Notes: generated by a model from the sequence alone, not told the origin. A stretch of DNA of 64,000 bases from Mucilaginibacter gossypiicola (GCF_900110105.1 NZ_FOCL01000004.1:776495-840494); one strand, 5' to 3'; positions 50,275 through 58,425 are shown, counted from the stretch's first letter. A program made the numbers and translations.

Positions 50275-52632
50275 ATGCACACAGAAGTACTCAATATAAG
50301 CAAAAACGAATGCACTATTTGCCAGGTTGAAACATGCCTGACATTTAACCCGTTCGTTGCGCATTTAAAAGAACGGATTGCTACCGAAAAAACGCTCAAG
50401 AGCGAGTTCTATCGCTATGTTTTGGAGCGTTTTGAGCATGATATATGTATTGACCTGGATATGCGGCCAACCGATGCCGAAAAATACCGGGAAATGCTGG
50501 AGCTCATTTACTCCATACTCACACCGCCAATAGCCAACGAAAAGGAATTTCACTGGGCACTGAGCACACCGGTACCTGATAAGATCTTTTTCAGTACCGA
50601 GGCTTTTTATGAATTTCACTCAAGCCACCATTCCAATTTATATACGCTGAATGTATCCAAGAACGAAATGTTCAGCGACAGGCAAAAACGGTTTATTTAC
50701 AACCTGATCCTTGAGCGGATGTATGGCTTTTCATCAGCAATGAAAAATGAATTGCTGTTTTCATACCAGGATCCCGAAACAGGCCTTTCGCGATATTTTA
50801 ATATTCAAACTGATGCCCGTTTTGTAGAGATTGAATTGAATGGCGAATTGCCCGAACTTAGTTTTGATACTATTGAACCCTATTTACATTCACACACCAG
50901 CCTCGAGTTAATTGAAAAGGCAATACCGCTTAATATTTTTAAATTTAAAGGATTCTCAATAATTACATTAACAGATGTAACGCTAACCCACGCGCTTGAT
51001 AGTATCCGTACTGAGTTGGTAAATCATTCGGCAAATGAAGAGGAGCAGTATGCCCACATCATCAGTTCGCTTAAATCTCTCGCCGAAAGCCCGGGTATTG
51101 AGTTTGGGCTGATGCCTTTTTTAACTATCAATAACGAGCCTATATTTGACAACGACGAATGCTCCAGGAGTATTCTGCTTAAAGCTGCCAAAGATTTCAA
51201 TCTTGCTGAAGAGACTTTTGATGCTGTTGTTGAAGATTACAACCAAAACCCCAGGCCTATCTTTTTCAATTCCATAACCGACGATAAGATAGGTAAATTC
51301 CCCTTTTTACAGGTTTTGAAACAAGCAGGTATTAAATCGTACGGCATTTTTCCGGTGTATTATAACAAGAAGAATGTGGGTATAATGGAAGTGTATTCTT
51401 ATAAGGAAATTGTTTTTTATGAGAAATTGCTTTCAAAATTACAGGCCACCATTCCGCTCATAGCGCAGTTGCTTCAAAACAGCATCGATCAGTTTGAGGC
51501 ACGCATTGCAGGGGTTATCAAGCATAAATTTACCTCGTTGCAACCATCTGTTCAATGGAAGTTTAATGAGGTAGCGTGGAACTATCTTAAAGAAAAAAGA
51601 AAGAAGAAAAAGAGTCCGGAAATTGAAACGGTATCATTCAGTCATGTTTACCCATTGTTTGGTGCAATTGACATCCGTAATTCTACAGTTGAGCGAAACA
51701 GTGCGCTGCAGGAGGATTTAAAAAGCTTGCTTAGCATACTGATTGAGACCCTGCAGGTTTTAAATGAACATATTCATTTAAGCCTTACCGGGAAGCTGGT
51801 ATCTAAATGCGAGGAGTGGCTTGAACGCATCAGCGGCTACATTACTACCAACGATGAGTTGATGCTGGACACCTTTCTGCATAATGAGGTTAATCCGTTT
51901 CTGGAACATTTCAGAAATAATTATCCTGCCGAAAGAGAAACAATTGATAAGTATTTCGACGCGATGAACGAAGAAACCGGTGCTTCATTTGAGCACAGGC
52001 GCAATCTCGAAACATCCATGCAACTAATCAATACTTCCATTAATCAATACCTGGAGCAGGCTCAGACCGAAGTACAGGAATCATTCCCATGTTATTTTGA
52101 AAAGTTCAGAACTGATGGGATTGAGTATGATATTTACATTGGACAATCAATAGCGCCTCAACGTGTTTTCGATACGCTGTACCTTAAAAATATTCGTTTG
52201 TGGCAACTAAGGTCGATGGCCGAAATTGCCCGGATGACGCATGATCTTGGAGATCAGCTTTCGCGCCCGTTGCAGACTACGCATTTGATATTCATACATT
52301 CAAATGCCATAGATATCAGTTTCAGGAATGATGAAAGGCGTTTTGATGTTGAGGGGGCTTACAATATCCGTTACGAGGTGATCAAAAAACGTATTGACAA
52401 GGTTTTGATAGCAGGTACGTTTGAACGCCTTACCCAGCCCGGCAAAATAGCAATGGTTTATTTTAACCCAACCGAAGCTGCTGAATATGACGAATACATC
52501 AGGTACCTGCAAGTGCAGGGCTATTTGCTTGATGATCTGGAATATCTTGAACTGGAAGAATTGCAGGGGGTTACCGGCTTAAAGGCATTAAGGGTTGGGG
52601 TTAATTACCAGTTGCCGTTATTGAACAAATGA
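50275..52632 (+). CDS. Large GAF-like domain protein, function unknown
   Basis: Soluble protein of 785 residues, not firmly recognised. A region at about 250-410 (ITDDKIGKFPFLQVLKQAGI, SYGIFPVYYNKKNVGIMEVY) looks like a GAF domain. Around residues 455-475 a segment VYPLFGAIDIRNSTVERNSA recalls the Asp-Ile-Arg-X-Ser/Thr pattern at the start of class III cyclase domains, but the rest of a cyclase fold is not visible. The C-terminal third is helical and ends with GLKALRVGVNYQLPLL. The N-terminus holds a CxxCxxxxC pattern (CTICQVETC). It starts 25 bases after the metallophosphoesterase, as last gene of the ppk1 operon, followed by a hairpin. Confidence 0.65.
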   Translation: MHTEVLNISKNECTICQVETCLTFNPFVAHLKERIATEKTLKSEFYRYVLERFEHDICIDLDMRPTDAEKYREMLELIYSILTPPIANEKEFHWALSTPVPDKIFFSTEAFYEFHSSHHSNLYTLNVSKNEMFSDRQKRFIYNLILERMYGFSSAMKNELLFSYQDPETGLSRYFNIQTDARFVEIELNGELPELSFDTIEPYLHSHTSLELIEKAIPLNIFKFKGFSIITLTDVTLTHALDSIRTELVNHSANEEEQYAHIISSLKSLAESPGIEFGLMPFLTINNEPIFDNDECSRSILLKAAKDFNLAEETFDAVVEDYNQNPRPIFFNSITDDKIGKFPFLQVLKQAGIKSYGIFPVYYNKKNVGIMEVYSYKEIVFYEKLLSKLQATIPLIAQLLQNSIDQFEARIAGVIKHKFTSLQPSVQWKFNEVAWNYLKEKRKKKKSPEIETVSFSHVYPLFGAIDIRNSTVERNSALQEDLKSLLSILIETLQVLNEHIHLSLTGKLVSKCEEWLERISGYITTNDELMLDTFLHNEVNPFLEHFRNNYPAERETIDKYFDAMNEETGASFEHRRNLETSMQLINTSINQYLEQAQTEVQESFPCYFEKFRTDGIEYDIYIGQSIAPQRVFDTLYLKNIRLWQLRSMAEIARMTHDLGDQLSRPLQTTHLIFIHSNAIDISFRNDERRFDVEGAYNIRYEVIKKRIDKVLIAGTFERLTQPGKIAMVYFNPTEAAEYDEYIRYLQVQGYLLDDLEYLELEELQGVTGLKALRVGVNYQLPLLNK

Positions 52633-52639
52633 AGCTGAA

Positions 52640-52730
52640 AGCTTAAGGCTGAAAGCCCAAAGCGAAAAGAAACAAGTAGAGCTAAAAGCGTAAGACTGAA
52701 AGCATAAAGCGAAAAGAAATTAATATGTGC
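52640..52730. repeat. Degenerate tandem GCTGAAAGC/AAAGCGAAAAG repeats
   Basis: Short units such as GCTGAAAGCTTAAG, GCTGAAAGCCCAAAGCGAA and CTGAAAGCATAAAGCGAA recur several times with substitutions right after the last gene of the ppk1 operon. The stretch is purine-rich on this strand and non-coding. Confidence 0.55.
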
Positions 52731-52732
52731 AG

Positions 52733-52766
52733 AAGCTAAAAGCCCTATGCTTTGGGCTTTTAGCTT
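52733..52766. terminator. Hairpin terminator between the ppk1 operon and the ECF sigma operon
   Basis: A 13-bp perfect stem, AAGCTAAAAGCCC (52733-52745) and GGGCTTTTAGCTT (52754-52766), with an eight-base loop. It lies between convergent transcription units. The T tract on the plus strand is weak, so it may serve both directions. Confidence 0.65.
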
Positions 52767-52860
52767 AATAAGATCGCTTTCTCTATCAATAAACAGGGTG
52801 GTAACACATCAGCATTTGCCAATGTCAGTTTTTTATTGTAGCAGTTGCTGAGATCATTGT

Positions 52861-53451
52861 TTAATCAAACTGTTCCTGCAGGCGTACCAGTCTGTCTATC
52901 ATTAGGTTTAGTTTTTCCTCTTCGTTTTTAAACATACGTGGTTTTAAATAAAACGTAGTGAACAGAAACCATACAACAATTGAGCTATAAGTTACCAGTT
53001 TAAATGCTAATGATGAGTGTTCAAGTACCTCGACAAAGTACATGGCCAGCCCTGCGCTTATCATGAGTATATAGATATAATAAAACCAACCTATTACCTT
53101 CGACCGGCTTTTTTGATACTCTTTAAGGCTGTGCAAATATTCGGTTGGATTTAATGTAGCATCCTGTTTGCTCAGGATATGGTAGTGCCTCAAAATTAAA
53201 GAGAGGTACATGAGCATAGTAACCAATACTATTAAAATACCTACTGTAGTTACAGTTGATTTAAACGCCAGAAAAAATGTAACAATAAACGCGAATGCCG
53301 CGATGACCACCATGGCCACTATAGTCCGGTACAACTTAGTAGTTATGCTGCGGATTCCCTTCTTTACCTGCTTCAGTACTTCATCCACCGAAAGCTGATC
53401 TGGTTTTGGCTGTCCCTGCCAAACCGACATCAAATGATCAAAGTCTTTCAT
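52861..53451 (-). CDS. Four-helix membrane protein, possible anti-sigma factor
   Basis: Membrane protein of 196 residues that overlaps the 3' end of the ECF sigma gene by 14 bases. The N-terminal ~45 residues are cytosolic (KDFDHLMSVWQGQPKPDQLS, VDEVLKQVKKGIRSI). Two TM pairs follow (about 45-88 and 122-170), then a charged tail. Position and coupling fit an anti-sigma factor, and the N-terminal helix could bind sigma, but no zinc-binding ZAS motif (HxxxCxxC) is present, so it would be an atypical one. Function is inferred from context only. Confidence 0.6.
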   Translation of the reverse strand: MKDFDHLMSVWQGQPKPDQLSVDEVLKQVKKGIRSITTKLYRTIVAMVVIAAFAFIVTFFLAFKSTVTTVGILIVLVTMLMYLSLILRHYHILSKQDATLNPTEYLHSLKEYQKSRSKVIGWFYYIYILMISAGLAMYFVEVLEHSSLAFKLVTYSSIVVWFLFTTFYLKPRMFKNEEEKLNLMIDRLVRLQEQFD

Positions 53452-53935
53452 ACTGGTTATATAACTCCGTTAATTTTTGTTTAATACGATAAATTTTCAC
53501 CCTCAAATTCCCCTCTGATATACCCGAAATTTCAGCAATTTCGGGGTACGGTACCTCATCAAGTACCATGGTTATAATAATCCTTTCCGATTCTTCCAGT
53601 TTTGAAATACATTTATAGAGCAAAGCAACCTGCTCGTTTTTATCCGATAGTTCCTCGCGTTTTGTTTCAGCTAATTGTGGTGTAAGTTCGTCTTTGGCCT
53701 GGCGTTTTTCCGAGCGCAAATAGGTTAAACAGGTATTTACAGCAATGCGGTAAATCCAGGTTGATATCATAGCCTGGTTACGGAATTTCTCTAAATTTTG
53801 CCAAACCTTTAAAAAGGTTTCCTGTAACAGGTCGTTGGCGGCATCGTCATCGCCGGTATAACCATAGCACAGATGGAATATCTTTTTAGAATTAGCTTCA
53901 TATATCTGCTTGAATGCTGCTTCTTTGTTGGCCAC
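53438..53935 (-). CDS. ECF RNA polymerase sigma factor
   Basis: Sigma-70 family, ECF type, 165 residues. Region 2 is seen in IFHLCYGYTGDDDAANDLLQ with ETFLKVWQNLEKFRNQAMIS, TWIYRIAVNTCLTYLRSEKR; region 4 in ERIIITMVLDEVPYPEIAEI and SGISEGNLRVKIYRIKQKL. No ATG is available; the start is a GTG at 53935, with a stop codon further upstream and no better start between. The membrane protein gene overlaps its end by 14 bases. The regulon and signal are unknown. Confidence 0.9.
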   Translation of the reverse strand: MANKEAAFKQIYEANSKKIFHLCYGYTGDDDAANDLLQETFLKVWQNLEKFRNQAMISTWIYRIAVNTCLTYLRSEKRQAKDELTPQLAETKREELSDKNEQVALLYKCISKLEESERIIITMVLDEVPYPEIAEISGISEGNLRVKIYRIKQKLTELYNQYERL

Positions 53936-53976
53936 TTCAGTTAATTTTATATTTAGACGATGTTAAGCTTTGTATG

Positions 53977-54504
53977 TTACAACAAATGATCATTCTTTTT
54001 AAACCAACCCAGCTTGCTCTCGGCATCGCTTATTAATTTATTGTAACTGTCCTGGTAATCAAATTGTAAGTCTTCATGGAGTTTATTGATCAACCCACGG
54101 ATCTTTTCAACCTGCCTTGTTAATATCAGCCTTAAAGGTTTATATGATGTGCGTCTGTCGGCATATTCGACGTAATTTTCGCAAAAATTGATCAGTAATT
54201 CGATCTCGGCACCTTTTGAGGCCATGAATTTAGTGTACTTACTTAACAGTCTCAGTATTTTACGCATGCCTTTTGCAGCGTTGTAGCTCAATGACGATAG
54301 CTGACTGAACATGAACCCGGCTTCGGCCTTTACCTTTTCAACAAAGGCAGCTTCATCATGGGCCTCAAAAAGCAGGTAGGCCAGTAATTCCTTATTTTCT
54401 TTTTTGTACCGGGCCAGGCGCAGCATTAATTCGGCCAGCTGCTCATTAGGCAGGTGCTGAATTTCTTTTTTTATATGCTGTAATCCGTAGGTTGTGGTAC
54501 TCAT
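53977..54504 (-). CDS. Hypothetical helical protein, 175 aa
   Basis: Not recognised. The start MSTTTYGLQHIKKEIQHLPN at 54504 is preferred to a frame reaching 54570. The protein is soluble, almost fully helical and rich in Lys, Leu and Glu (ELAELMLRLARYKKENKELL, RKILRLLSKYTKFMASKGAE). No signal peptide or metal motif. It lies 41 bases upstream of the sigma factor gene on the same strand and may belong to the same unit. Similar proteins occur as single genes in Bacteroidota, as far as I recall, without assigned function. Confidence 0.6.
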   Translation of the reverse strand: MSTTTYGLQHIKKEIQHLPNEQLAELMLRLARYKKENKELLAYLLFEAHDEAAFVEKVKAEAGFMFSQLSSLSYNAAKGMRKILRLLSKYTKFMASKGAEIELLINFCENYVEYADRRTSYKPLRLILTRQVEKIRGLINKLHEDLQFDYQDSYNKLISDAESKLGWFKKNDHLL

Positions 54505-54573
54505 GTTGTAAATAAGCGGGCAAATTACTAATTGTTTAAATATTCTTTCACGAATGACTTTGCAGTTCAATAA

Positions 54574-54632
54574 AATTAAAACGAATTACACGAATGCAGA
54601 CGGGACTACTATTCGTGCATTTCGTTTTAATT
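54574..54632. repeat. Inverted repeat of the AATTAAAACGAAT/ATTCGTGTAATTCG type
   Basis: A 22-base arm (54574-54595, starting AATTAAAACGAATTACACG) and its reverse complement with two mismatches (54611-54632) flank a 15-base loop in the 273-base spacer between the helical protein and the symporter gene. It is non-coding. Confidence 0.6.
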
Positions 54633-54752
54633 CGAAATAATTAGTGGAGAAATTACAACACGACTTCTTTGAGGCGATAATTTTGTTTCTTCATTTAACT
54701 TAATCATAAAATAGAATATTCCGTTGCCTGTTTAAACCGCCCGTAAATTTTG

Positions 54753-54760
54753 TAGTTTTG
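54753..54760 (+). promoter_or_regulatory. Candidate -7 box TAGTTTTG for the symporter gene
   Basis: Exact match to TAnnTTTG, ending 17 bases before the ATG at 54778. The nearest TTG upstream (54724-54726) is 26 bases away, slightly long. Confidence 0.5.
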
Positions 54761-54777
54761 CAGGCTTATTAAATTAA

Positions 54778-56169
54778 ATGAAAAAAAGCAGACTGACGCT
54801 CTTCATTTTTATCGCACTGGTATTGGGTGTGATAGCCGGTTATATTTATAACACTTATGTTTTTGCAGATCTCAATAAACAGCTTAGCACTGCCGGTGCA
54901 ACTATTAAAAGCATCGACAAAAGTATAGAAGCATTATCCGATACTACCGTATCAGCCTATAAAGATCTTAAACTGCAAAGAATAGCCCAGGTAAAACTTC
55001 AAAGCCAGGCTACAGATGCACGGGAAGATAAACTTGAACTTTACAATATCCTGAGCAAGATTTTCCTTAACCTCATTAAAATGATCGTTGCCCCATTGGT
55101 GTTCACCACACTGGTGGTAGGAGTAGCCAAGGTAGGGGATATCAAGGCCGTTGGCAGGATTGGCGGTAAAACTATGCTTTGGTTCATCAGCGCAACACTG
55201 GTATCCTTATTATTAGGAATGCTGCTGGTTAACCTGTTTGAGCCGGGTAAAACCATGCACCTGCCGCTCCCTGATAGTCATTTAAGTACAGGTATCAAAA
55301 AAACGGCATTGTCATTAACAGAGTTTGTTGGTCACGTTTTCCCCAAAAGCTTTATAGAGGCGATGGCCAATAACGAGATACTGCAGATTGTTGTGTTTTC
55401 TTTGTTTTTTGGCGTAGCTACCGCTGCAATAGGCGAGCAGGGTAAAATAGTGATCAAAGCGATGGATGCCTTTGCCCACGTGATCATGAAGATTACCGGT
55501 TATGTAATGAAAATGGCCCCTTTGGCTGTATTTGGCGCCATAACTGCCGTAGTGGCCAAGCAGGGAATAGGCGTACTTTCAACCTATGGCATTTTTATCA
55601 GTGAGTTTTATTTTTCGCTGATCGTACTTTGGTCGGTAATTATATTGGCTGGGTATATTGTATTAAGAAAACCGGTATTCAGGCTGCTTAACAGTATTAA
55701 AGATGCCATGCTGATAGCATTCAGTACATCAACAAGTGAAGCGGCATACCCTAAAGTATTGGAAGAACTGGAGAAATTTGGCTGCAGTAATAAAATAGTG
55801 AGCTTTGTATTGCCATTGGGCTATTCATTTAATTTGGATGGTTCCATGATGTACATGACATTTGCATCATTATTCCTGGCGCAATCATATGATATTCATC
55901 TTTCATTCGGGCACCAGTTATCAATGTTATTGGTGCTGATGCTTACCAGTAAAGGTGTGGCCGGTGTACCGAGGGCTTCGCTGGTGGTTATCGCAGGTAC
56001 GCTGGCTATGTTTAATATCCCGGAGGCTGGCTTGTTTTTGCTGATTGGTATTGATCCGTTACTTGACATGGGCCGTTCTGCTACTAATGTGCTTGGTAAT
56101 GCAATGGCTACGGCGGTAGTAAGCAAGTGGGAAGGTGAAGAGGTTGGTACTCAAATAATAAGAGAATAA
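54778..56169 (+). CDS. Dicarboxylate/amino acid:cation symporter (DAACS family)
   Basis: Inner-membrane secondary transporter of 463 residues, taking up C4-dicarboxylates or acidic amino acids with Na+ or H+. About eight TM helices plus two re-entrant loops. Family motifs: FLNLIKMIVAPLVFTTLVVG (about 97-116), the Ser-rich re-entrant loop AFSTSTSEAAYPKVLEEL, the Na+/substrate motif LPLGYSFNLDGSMMYMTFAS, and TSKGVAGVPRASLVV with GIDPLLDMGRSATNVLGNAM. An unusual insertion of about 45 charged residues (roughly 32-85, ISALS-like coiled region) lies between TM1 and TM2. Substrate cannot be assigned from sequence alone. Confidence 0.92.
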   Translation: MKKSRLTLFIFIALVLGVIAGYIYNTYVFADLNKQLSTAGATIKSIDKSIEALSDTTVSAYKDLKLQRIAQVKLQSQATDAREDKLELYNILSKIFLNLIKMIVAPLVFTTLVVGVAKVGDIKAVGRIGGKTMLWFISATLVSLLLGMLLVNLFEPGKTMHLPLPDSHLSTGIKKTALSLTEFVGHVFPKSFIEAMANNEILQIVVFSLFFGVATAAIGEQGKIVIKAMDAFAHVIMKITGYVMKMAPLAVFGAITAVVAKQGIGVLSTYGIFISEFYFSLIVLWSVIILAGYIVLRKPVFRLLNSIKDAMLIAFSTSTSEAAYPKVLEELEKFGCSNKIVSFVLPLGYSFNLDGSMMYMTFASLFLAQSYDIHLSFGHQLSMLLVLMLTSKGVAGVPRASLVVIAGTLAMFNIPEAGLFLLIGIDPLLDMGRSATNVLGNAMATAVVSKWEGEEVGTQIIRE

Positions 56170-56229
56170 AACAAGCGTTATCGCTGGTAATTATCAGGGG
56201 AAACCTTGAAAAAGCAGTGATGCCGTATA

Positions 56230-56530
56230 AAATACATTTTAGGGATAGTGCAAAGGCCGCGTTAGGGATTGCAGTGTAAAGCCCACAGCGTGCGCAGGGA
56301 TGCGGGCAAGAAAAGCGAGGACTTGTAACGGAAAGCCCGGGCCGCAGGTAACGCCCACATTTATAAATAGAAATAATAATCAATAACTTACAACTACGTC
56401 GTTATAAAGAACATAGACAATCGACCAAAGAGGGCTCATAATATCTATAAATCAATTATAGCTATTAATGAGCCCTGATAAACAGAGTCACTCTGTATGG
56501 TTCGCGATTGCTTCGTACCTCGCAATGACA
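56230..56530. repeat. Repeat-rich spacer with several dyads
   Basis: The 414-base spacer after the symporter gene holds: a stretch with GCGTTAGGGATTGCAGTG and GCGAGGACTTGTAACGG (56259-56345) that looks like dispersed Bacteroidota intergenic repeats; a long hairpin with arms 56432-56450 and 56456-56475 (outer GGGCTCAT/ATGAGCCC, inner CTATAA/TTATAG); a perfect hairpin ACAGAG-TCA-CTCTGT (56482-56496); and GCGATTGCTTCGTACCTCGC (56504-56523), another common repeat type. An open frame on the minus strand here (56108-56383) is attributed to the repeat. Confidence 0.5.
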
Positions 56531-56583
56531 TAATGGAAAAATAATTTCACAAATTCAATAACCCACTAATTCAATAATTATAC

Positions 56584-57090
56584 ATGTCTCCCCGTTTAAA
56601 AAAAGTATTCCTGATCATGACTGTTGTGGTACCGTTTATACTGTACTGCGTTTATTATTATGGTATGATGATCAAGAATGCACCTTACCGTTTCGTTGAT
56701 TTCGAATCGATCAGTTTTCAATATGGTTATAAGGATAGCCTTGTTAATAAATATGACTCGCATACCGGCATGTTTCAGTACCTCGACAAACGTGATTCGC
56801 TGGTGAAAGAGCATTTGCGTTTAACCAAGGATGATCTGCTATACCTGCACCGCAAGGCTGCTGACCTCGGTTTTTGGGATTTTCCGTCGAAAGAAATTGG
56901 TGATACATCGGCCACGGCTTCAAAAAAAGCTGTTAGGTATATCATTGAGTTTAAATACAAGGAAAAAACCAAGCGCGTGATTTTCGATAGCGATTATTTT
57001 GGTAACCCTAAACTGATTGATGCCAATCAGCGGTTGATAGACGAGATAAAGAAGAAACTCACTGATGTTGAAGATCGCGGTAAAAAATAA
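56584..57090 (+). CDS. Hypothetical membrane-anchored protein, 168 aa
   Basis: Not recognised. One N-terminal TM helix (VFLIMTVVVPFILYCVYYYG, about 8-27) is followed by a soluble domain of about 140 residues with strands and helices (FESISFQYGYKDSLVNKYDS, YLHRKAADLGFWDFPSKEIG, VRYIIEFKYKEKTKRVIFDS). The middle and last parts resemble a small class of Bacteroidota proteins that sense or bind something at the membrane, but I cannot name a domain with confidence. It precedes rplU by 75 bases; the rplU promoter lies in this gap, so the two are separate units. Confidence 0.6.
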   Translation: MSPRLKKVFLIMTVVVPFILYCVYYYGMMIKNAPYRFVDFESISFQYGYKDSLVNKYDSHTGMFQYLDKRDSLVKEHLRLTKDDLLYLHRKAADLGFWDFPSKEIGDTSATASKKAVRYIIEFKYKEKTKRVIFDSDYFGNPKLIDANQRLIDEIKKKLTDVEDRGKK

Positions 57091-57102
57091 AATATTGGGA
57101 TG

Positions 57103-57133
57103 TTGTTTATTAAATAATCAATCCCTATATTTG
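57103..57133 (+). promoter_or_regulatory. Promoter of rplU-rpmA
   Basis: TTG (57103-57105), 20 bases, then TATATTTG (57126-57133), an exact fit to the Bacteroidota -33/-7 pattern. It ends 32 bases before the rplU ATG and is the best promoter match in the window. Confidence 0.72.
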
Positions 57134-57165
57134 CACCTCGAAATTTAAAACAATATTTAACAAAC

Positions 57166-57474
57166 ATGTACGCAATAGTAAGTATAGCAGGACAGCAATT
57201 TAAAGTTGCTAAAGACCAGCAGATCTTTGTACACAGGCTACAAGGCGATGAAGGCGCTAATATTGAATTTGACAGTGTATTGTTAGCAGAAAACGAAGGT
57301 AAATTCAAATTAGGTTCTGATTTGAAAGGCGCTAAGGTATCGGCTAAGATCGTGTCACATTTAAAAGGTGATAAAGTAATTATCTTCAAAAAGAAAAGAA
57401 GAAAAGGTTACAAAAAGAAAAACGGTCACCGTCAGCAATTTACCAAAATTGAGATCACCGGTATTACATTATAA
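57166..57474 (+). CDS. rplU: 50S ribosomal protein L21
   Basis: Ribosomal protein of 102 residues, usual for L21. It begins MYAIVSIAGQQFKVAKDQQI and contains the family end motif KKRRKGYKKKNGHRQQFTKI. L21 binds 23S rRNA in the large subunit. It is the first gene of the conserved rplU-rpmA pair, with rpmA starting 48 bases downstream and a consensus promoter upstream. Confidence 0.97.
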   Translation: MYAIVSIAGQQFKVAKDQQIFVHRLQGDEGANIEFDSVLLAENEGKFKLGSDLKGAKVSAKIVSHLKGDKVIIFKKKRRKGYKKKNGHRQQFTKIEITGITL

Positions 57475-57522
57475 TTAAAGGTTAAACCGGAGTTGTTCTG
57501 CAATTCCATAAAAATATAAGAA

Positions 57523-57942
57523 ATGGCACATAAAAAAGGGGCCGGTAGTTCCAGAAACGGTCGTGAGTCACATAGCAAACGTTTAGGTATCAAGATTTTC
57601 GGTGGTCAGCCAGCAATTGCAGGTAACATCATTGTACGTCAGCGTGGTACTAAACACAACCCAGGCTTAAACGTTGGTCTTGGTAAAGATCATACTTTAT
57701 TTGCACTGGCTGAAGGTATTGTAGTTTTCAAAAAGAAAGCTGATAACCGTTCATACGTTTCAGTAGTTCCGTTTGAGGCTGAAGTTGAAGAAGTAGCTGC
57801 ACCTGCACCAAAAGCTAAAAAAGCCGCTGTAGCTGTTGAAGTTCCTGCTGCTGAAGAGGCTCCAAAAGCAAAGAAAGCTGCTGCACCAAAAGCTAAAAAA
57901 GAAGAAGCTGCTGATGCTGCTGAAGAAACTGTAGCTGAGTAA
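57523..57942 (+). CDS. rpmA: 50S ribosomal protein L27 with Ala/Lys-rich C-terminal extension
   Basis: Residues 1-85 are a normal L27: MAHKKGAGSSRNGRESHSKR, GIKIFGGQPAIAGNIIVRQR, GTKHNPGLNVGLGKDHTLFA. L27 reaches the peptidyl-transferase centre with its N-terminus. Unlike the usual ~85-90 residues, this one has 139: a low-complexity tail of about 50 residues made of Ala, Lys, Glu, Pro and Val repeats (APKAKKAAV, APKAKKEEA). The tail codes are repetitive (GCACCAAAAGC units), so it may vary in length by slippage. No cleavable N-terminal motif is seen before GAGSSRNG. A terminator follows. Confidence 0.96.
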   Translation: MAHKKGAGSSRNGRESHSKRLGIKIFGGQPAIAGNIIVRQRGTKHNPGLNVGLGKDHTLFALAEGIVVFKKKADNRSYVSVVPFEAEVEEVAAPAPKAKKAAVAVEVPAAEEAPKAKKAAAPKAKKEEAADAAEETVAE

Positions 57943-57965
57943 TCAGTTAACAAATATTAGGATAT

Positions 57966-58000
57966 AAAAAATCCCGGTCAGTTTTGATCGGGATTTTTTG
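57966..58000 (+). terminator. Rho-independent terminator of rplU-rpmA
   Basis: ATCCCGGTCA (57971-57980) pairs with TGATCGGGAT (57985-57994) with one G-T pair, preceded by A5 and followed by TTTTTG. It lies 28 bases after the rpmA stop. Confidence 0.88.
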
Positions 58001-58008
58001 TTTTGAGG

Positions 58009-58422
58009 TTATTCATTAGATGAGAAGCAAACGGTTATAGGTATACTATATACTACCCTGACTGGTTTGCCATGAATGAGGCCAGGTTTCCATTTAGGCG
58101 AACGGCCGATATATTCGATATAAGCCTTGTCCATTGCGCTATTTCCGCCACGAATTGCTTTAACATGGGTCAAACTTCCGTCCTTTTCTACAATCATTTG
58201 TATGATAACCCGGCCCTGGGTATTTTCAGTTGTATCTAAGGCTGGCATTTTCATCTTTGAAAGATAAGCACCCAATTTTTCTAATCCTCCGGGAAACTCA
58301 GGTATCTCGTCAACTTTCGTATAAACAGTTGTATCAGGTTTGATTCTTCCTTTTTTTGTTTTGCTTTGGGCAAAAACAAAAAAAGGAAGAATAATCAAGC
58401 CAAATACAGACAGGTACTTCAT
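58009..58422 (-). CDS. Exported TonB C-terminal domain protein (copy 1)
   Basis: Small exported protein of 137 residues. A signal peptide (SVFGLIILPFFVFAQ) is followed by VDEIPEFPGGLEKLGAYLSK and a TonB C-terminal domain (GRVIIQMIVEKDGSLTHVKA, RSPKWKPGLIHGKPVRVVYS). It lacks the TM anchor and Pro-rich spacer of a true TonB, so it cannot span the periplasm by itself. It is most similar to the copy at 58625-59053, sharing VYTxV, PEFPGG and RSPKWKP. Just upstream of its start lies a remnant of the M1 peptidase 3' end, the same neighbour order as copy 2. Confidence 0.82.
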   Translation of the reverse strand: MKYLSVFGLIILPFFVFAQSKTKKGRIKPDTTVYTKVDEIPEFPGGLEKLGAYLSKMKMPALDTTENTQGRVIIQMIVEKDGSLTHVKAIRGGNSAMDKAYIEYIGRSPKWKPGLIHGKPVRVVYSIPITVCFSSNE

Positions 58423-58425
58423 AGA

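Noticed and set aside
56108..56383. 91-codon open frame on the minus strand after the symporter gene
   Set aside because: It lies across repeat-like non-coding sequence and overlaps the symporter 3' end; composition is Cys/Pro-rich as expected from translating such repeats.
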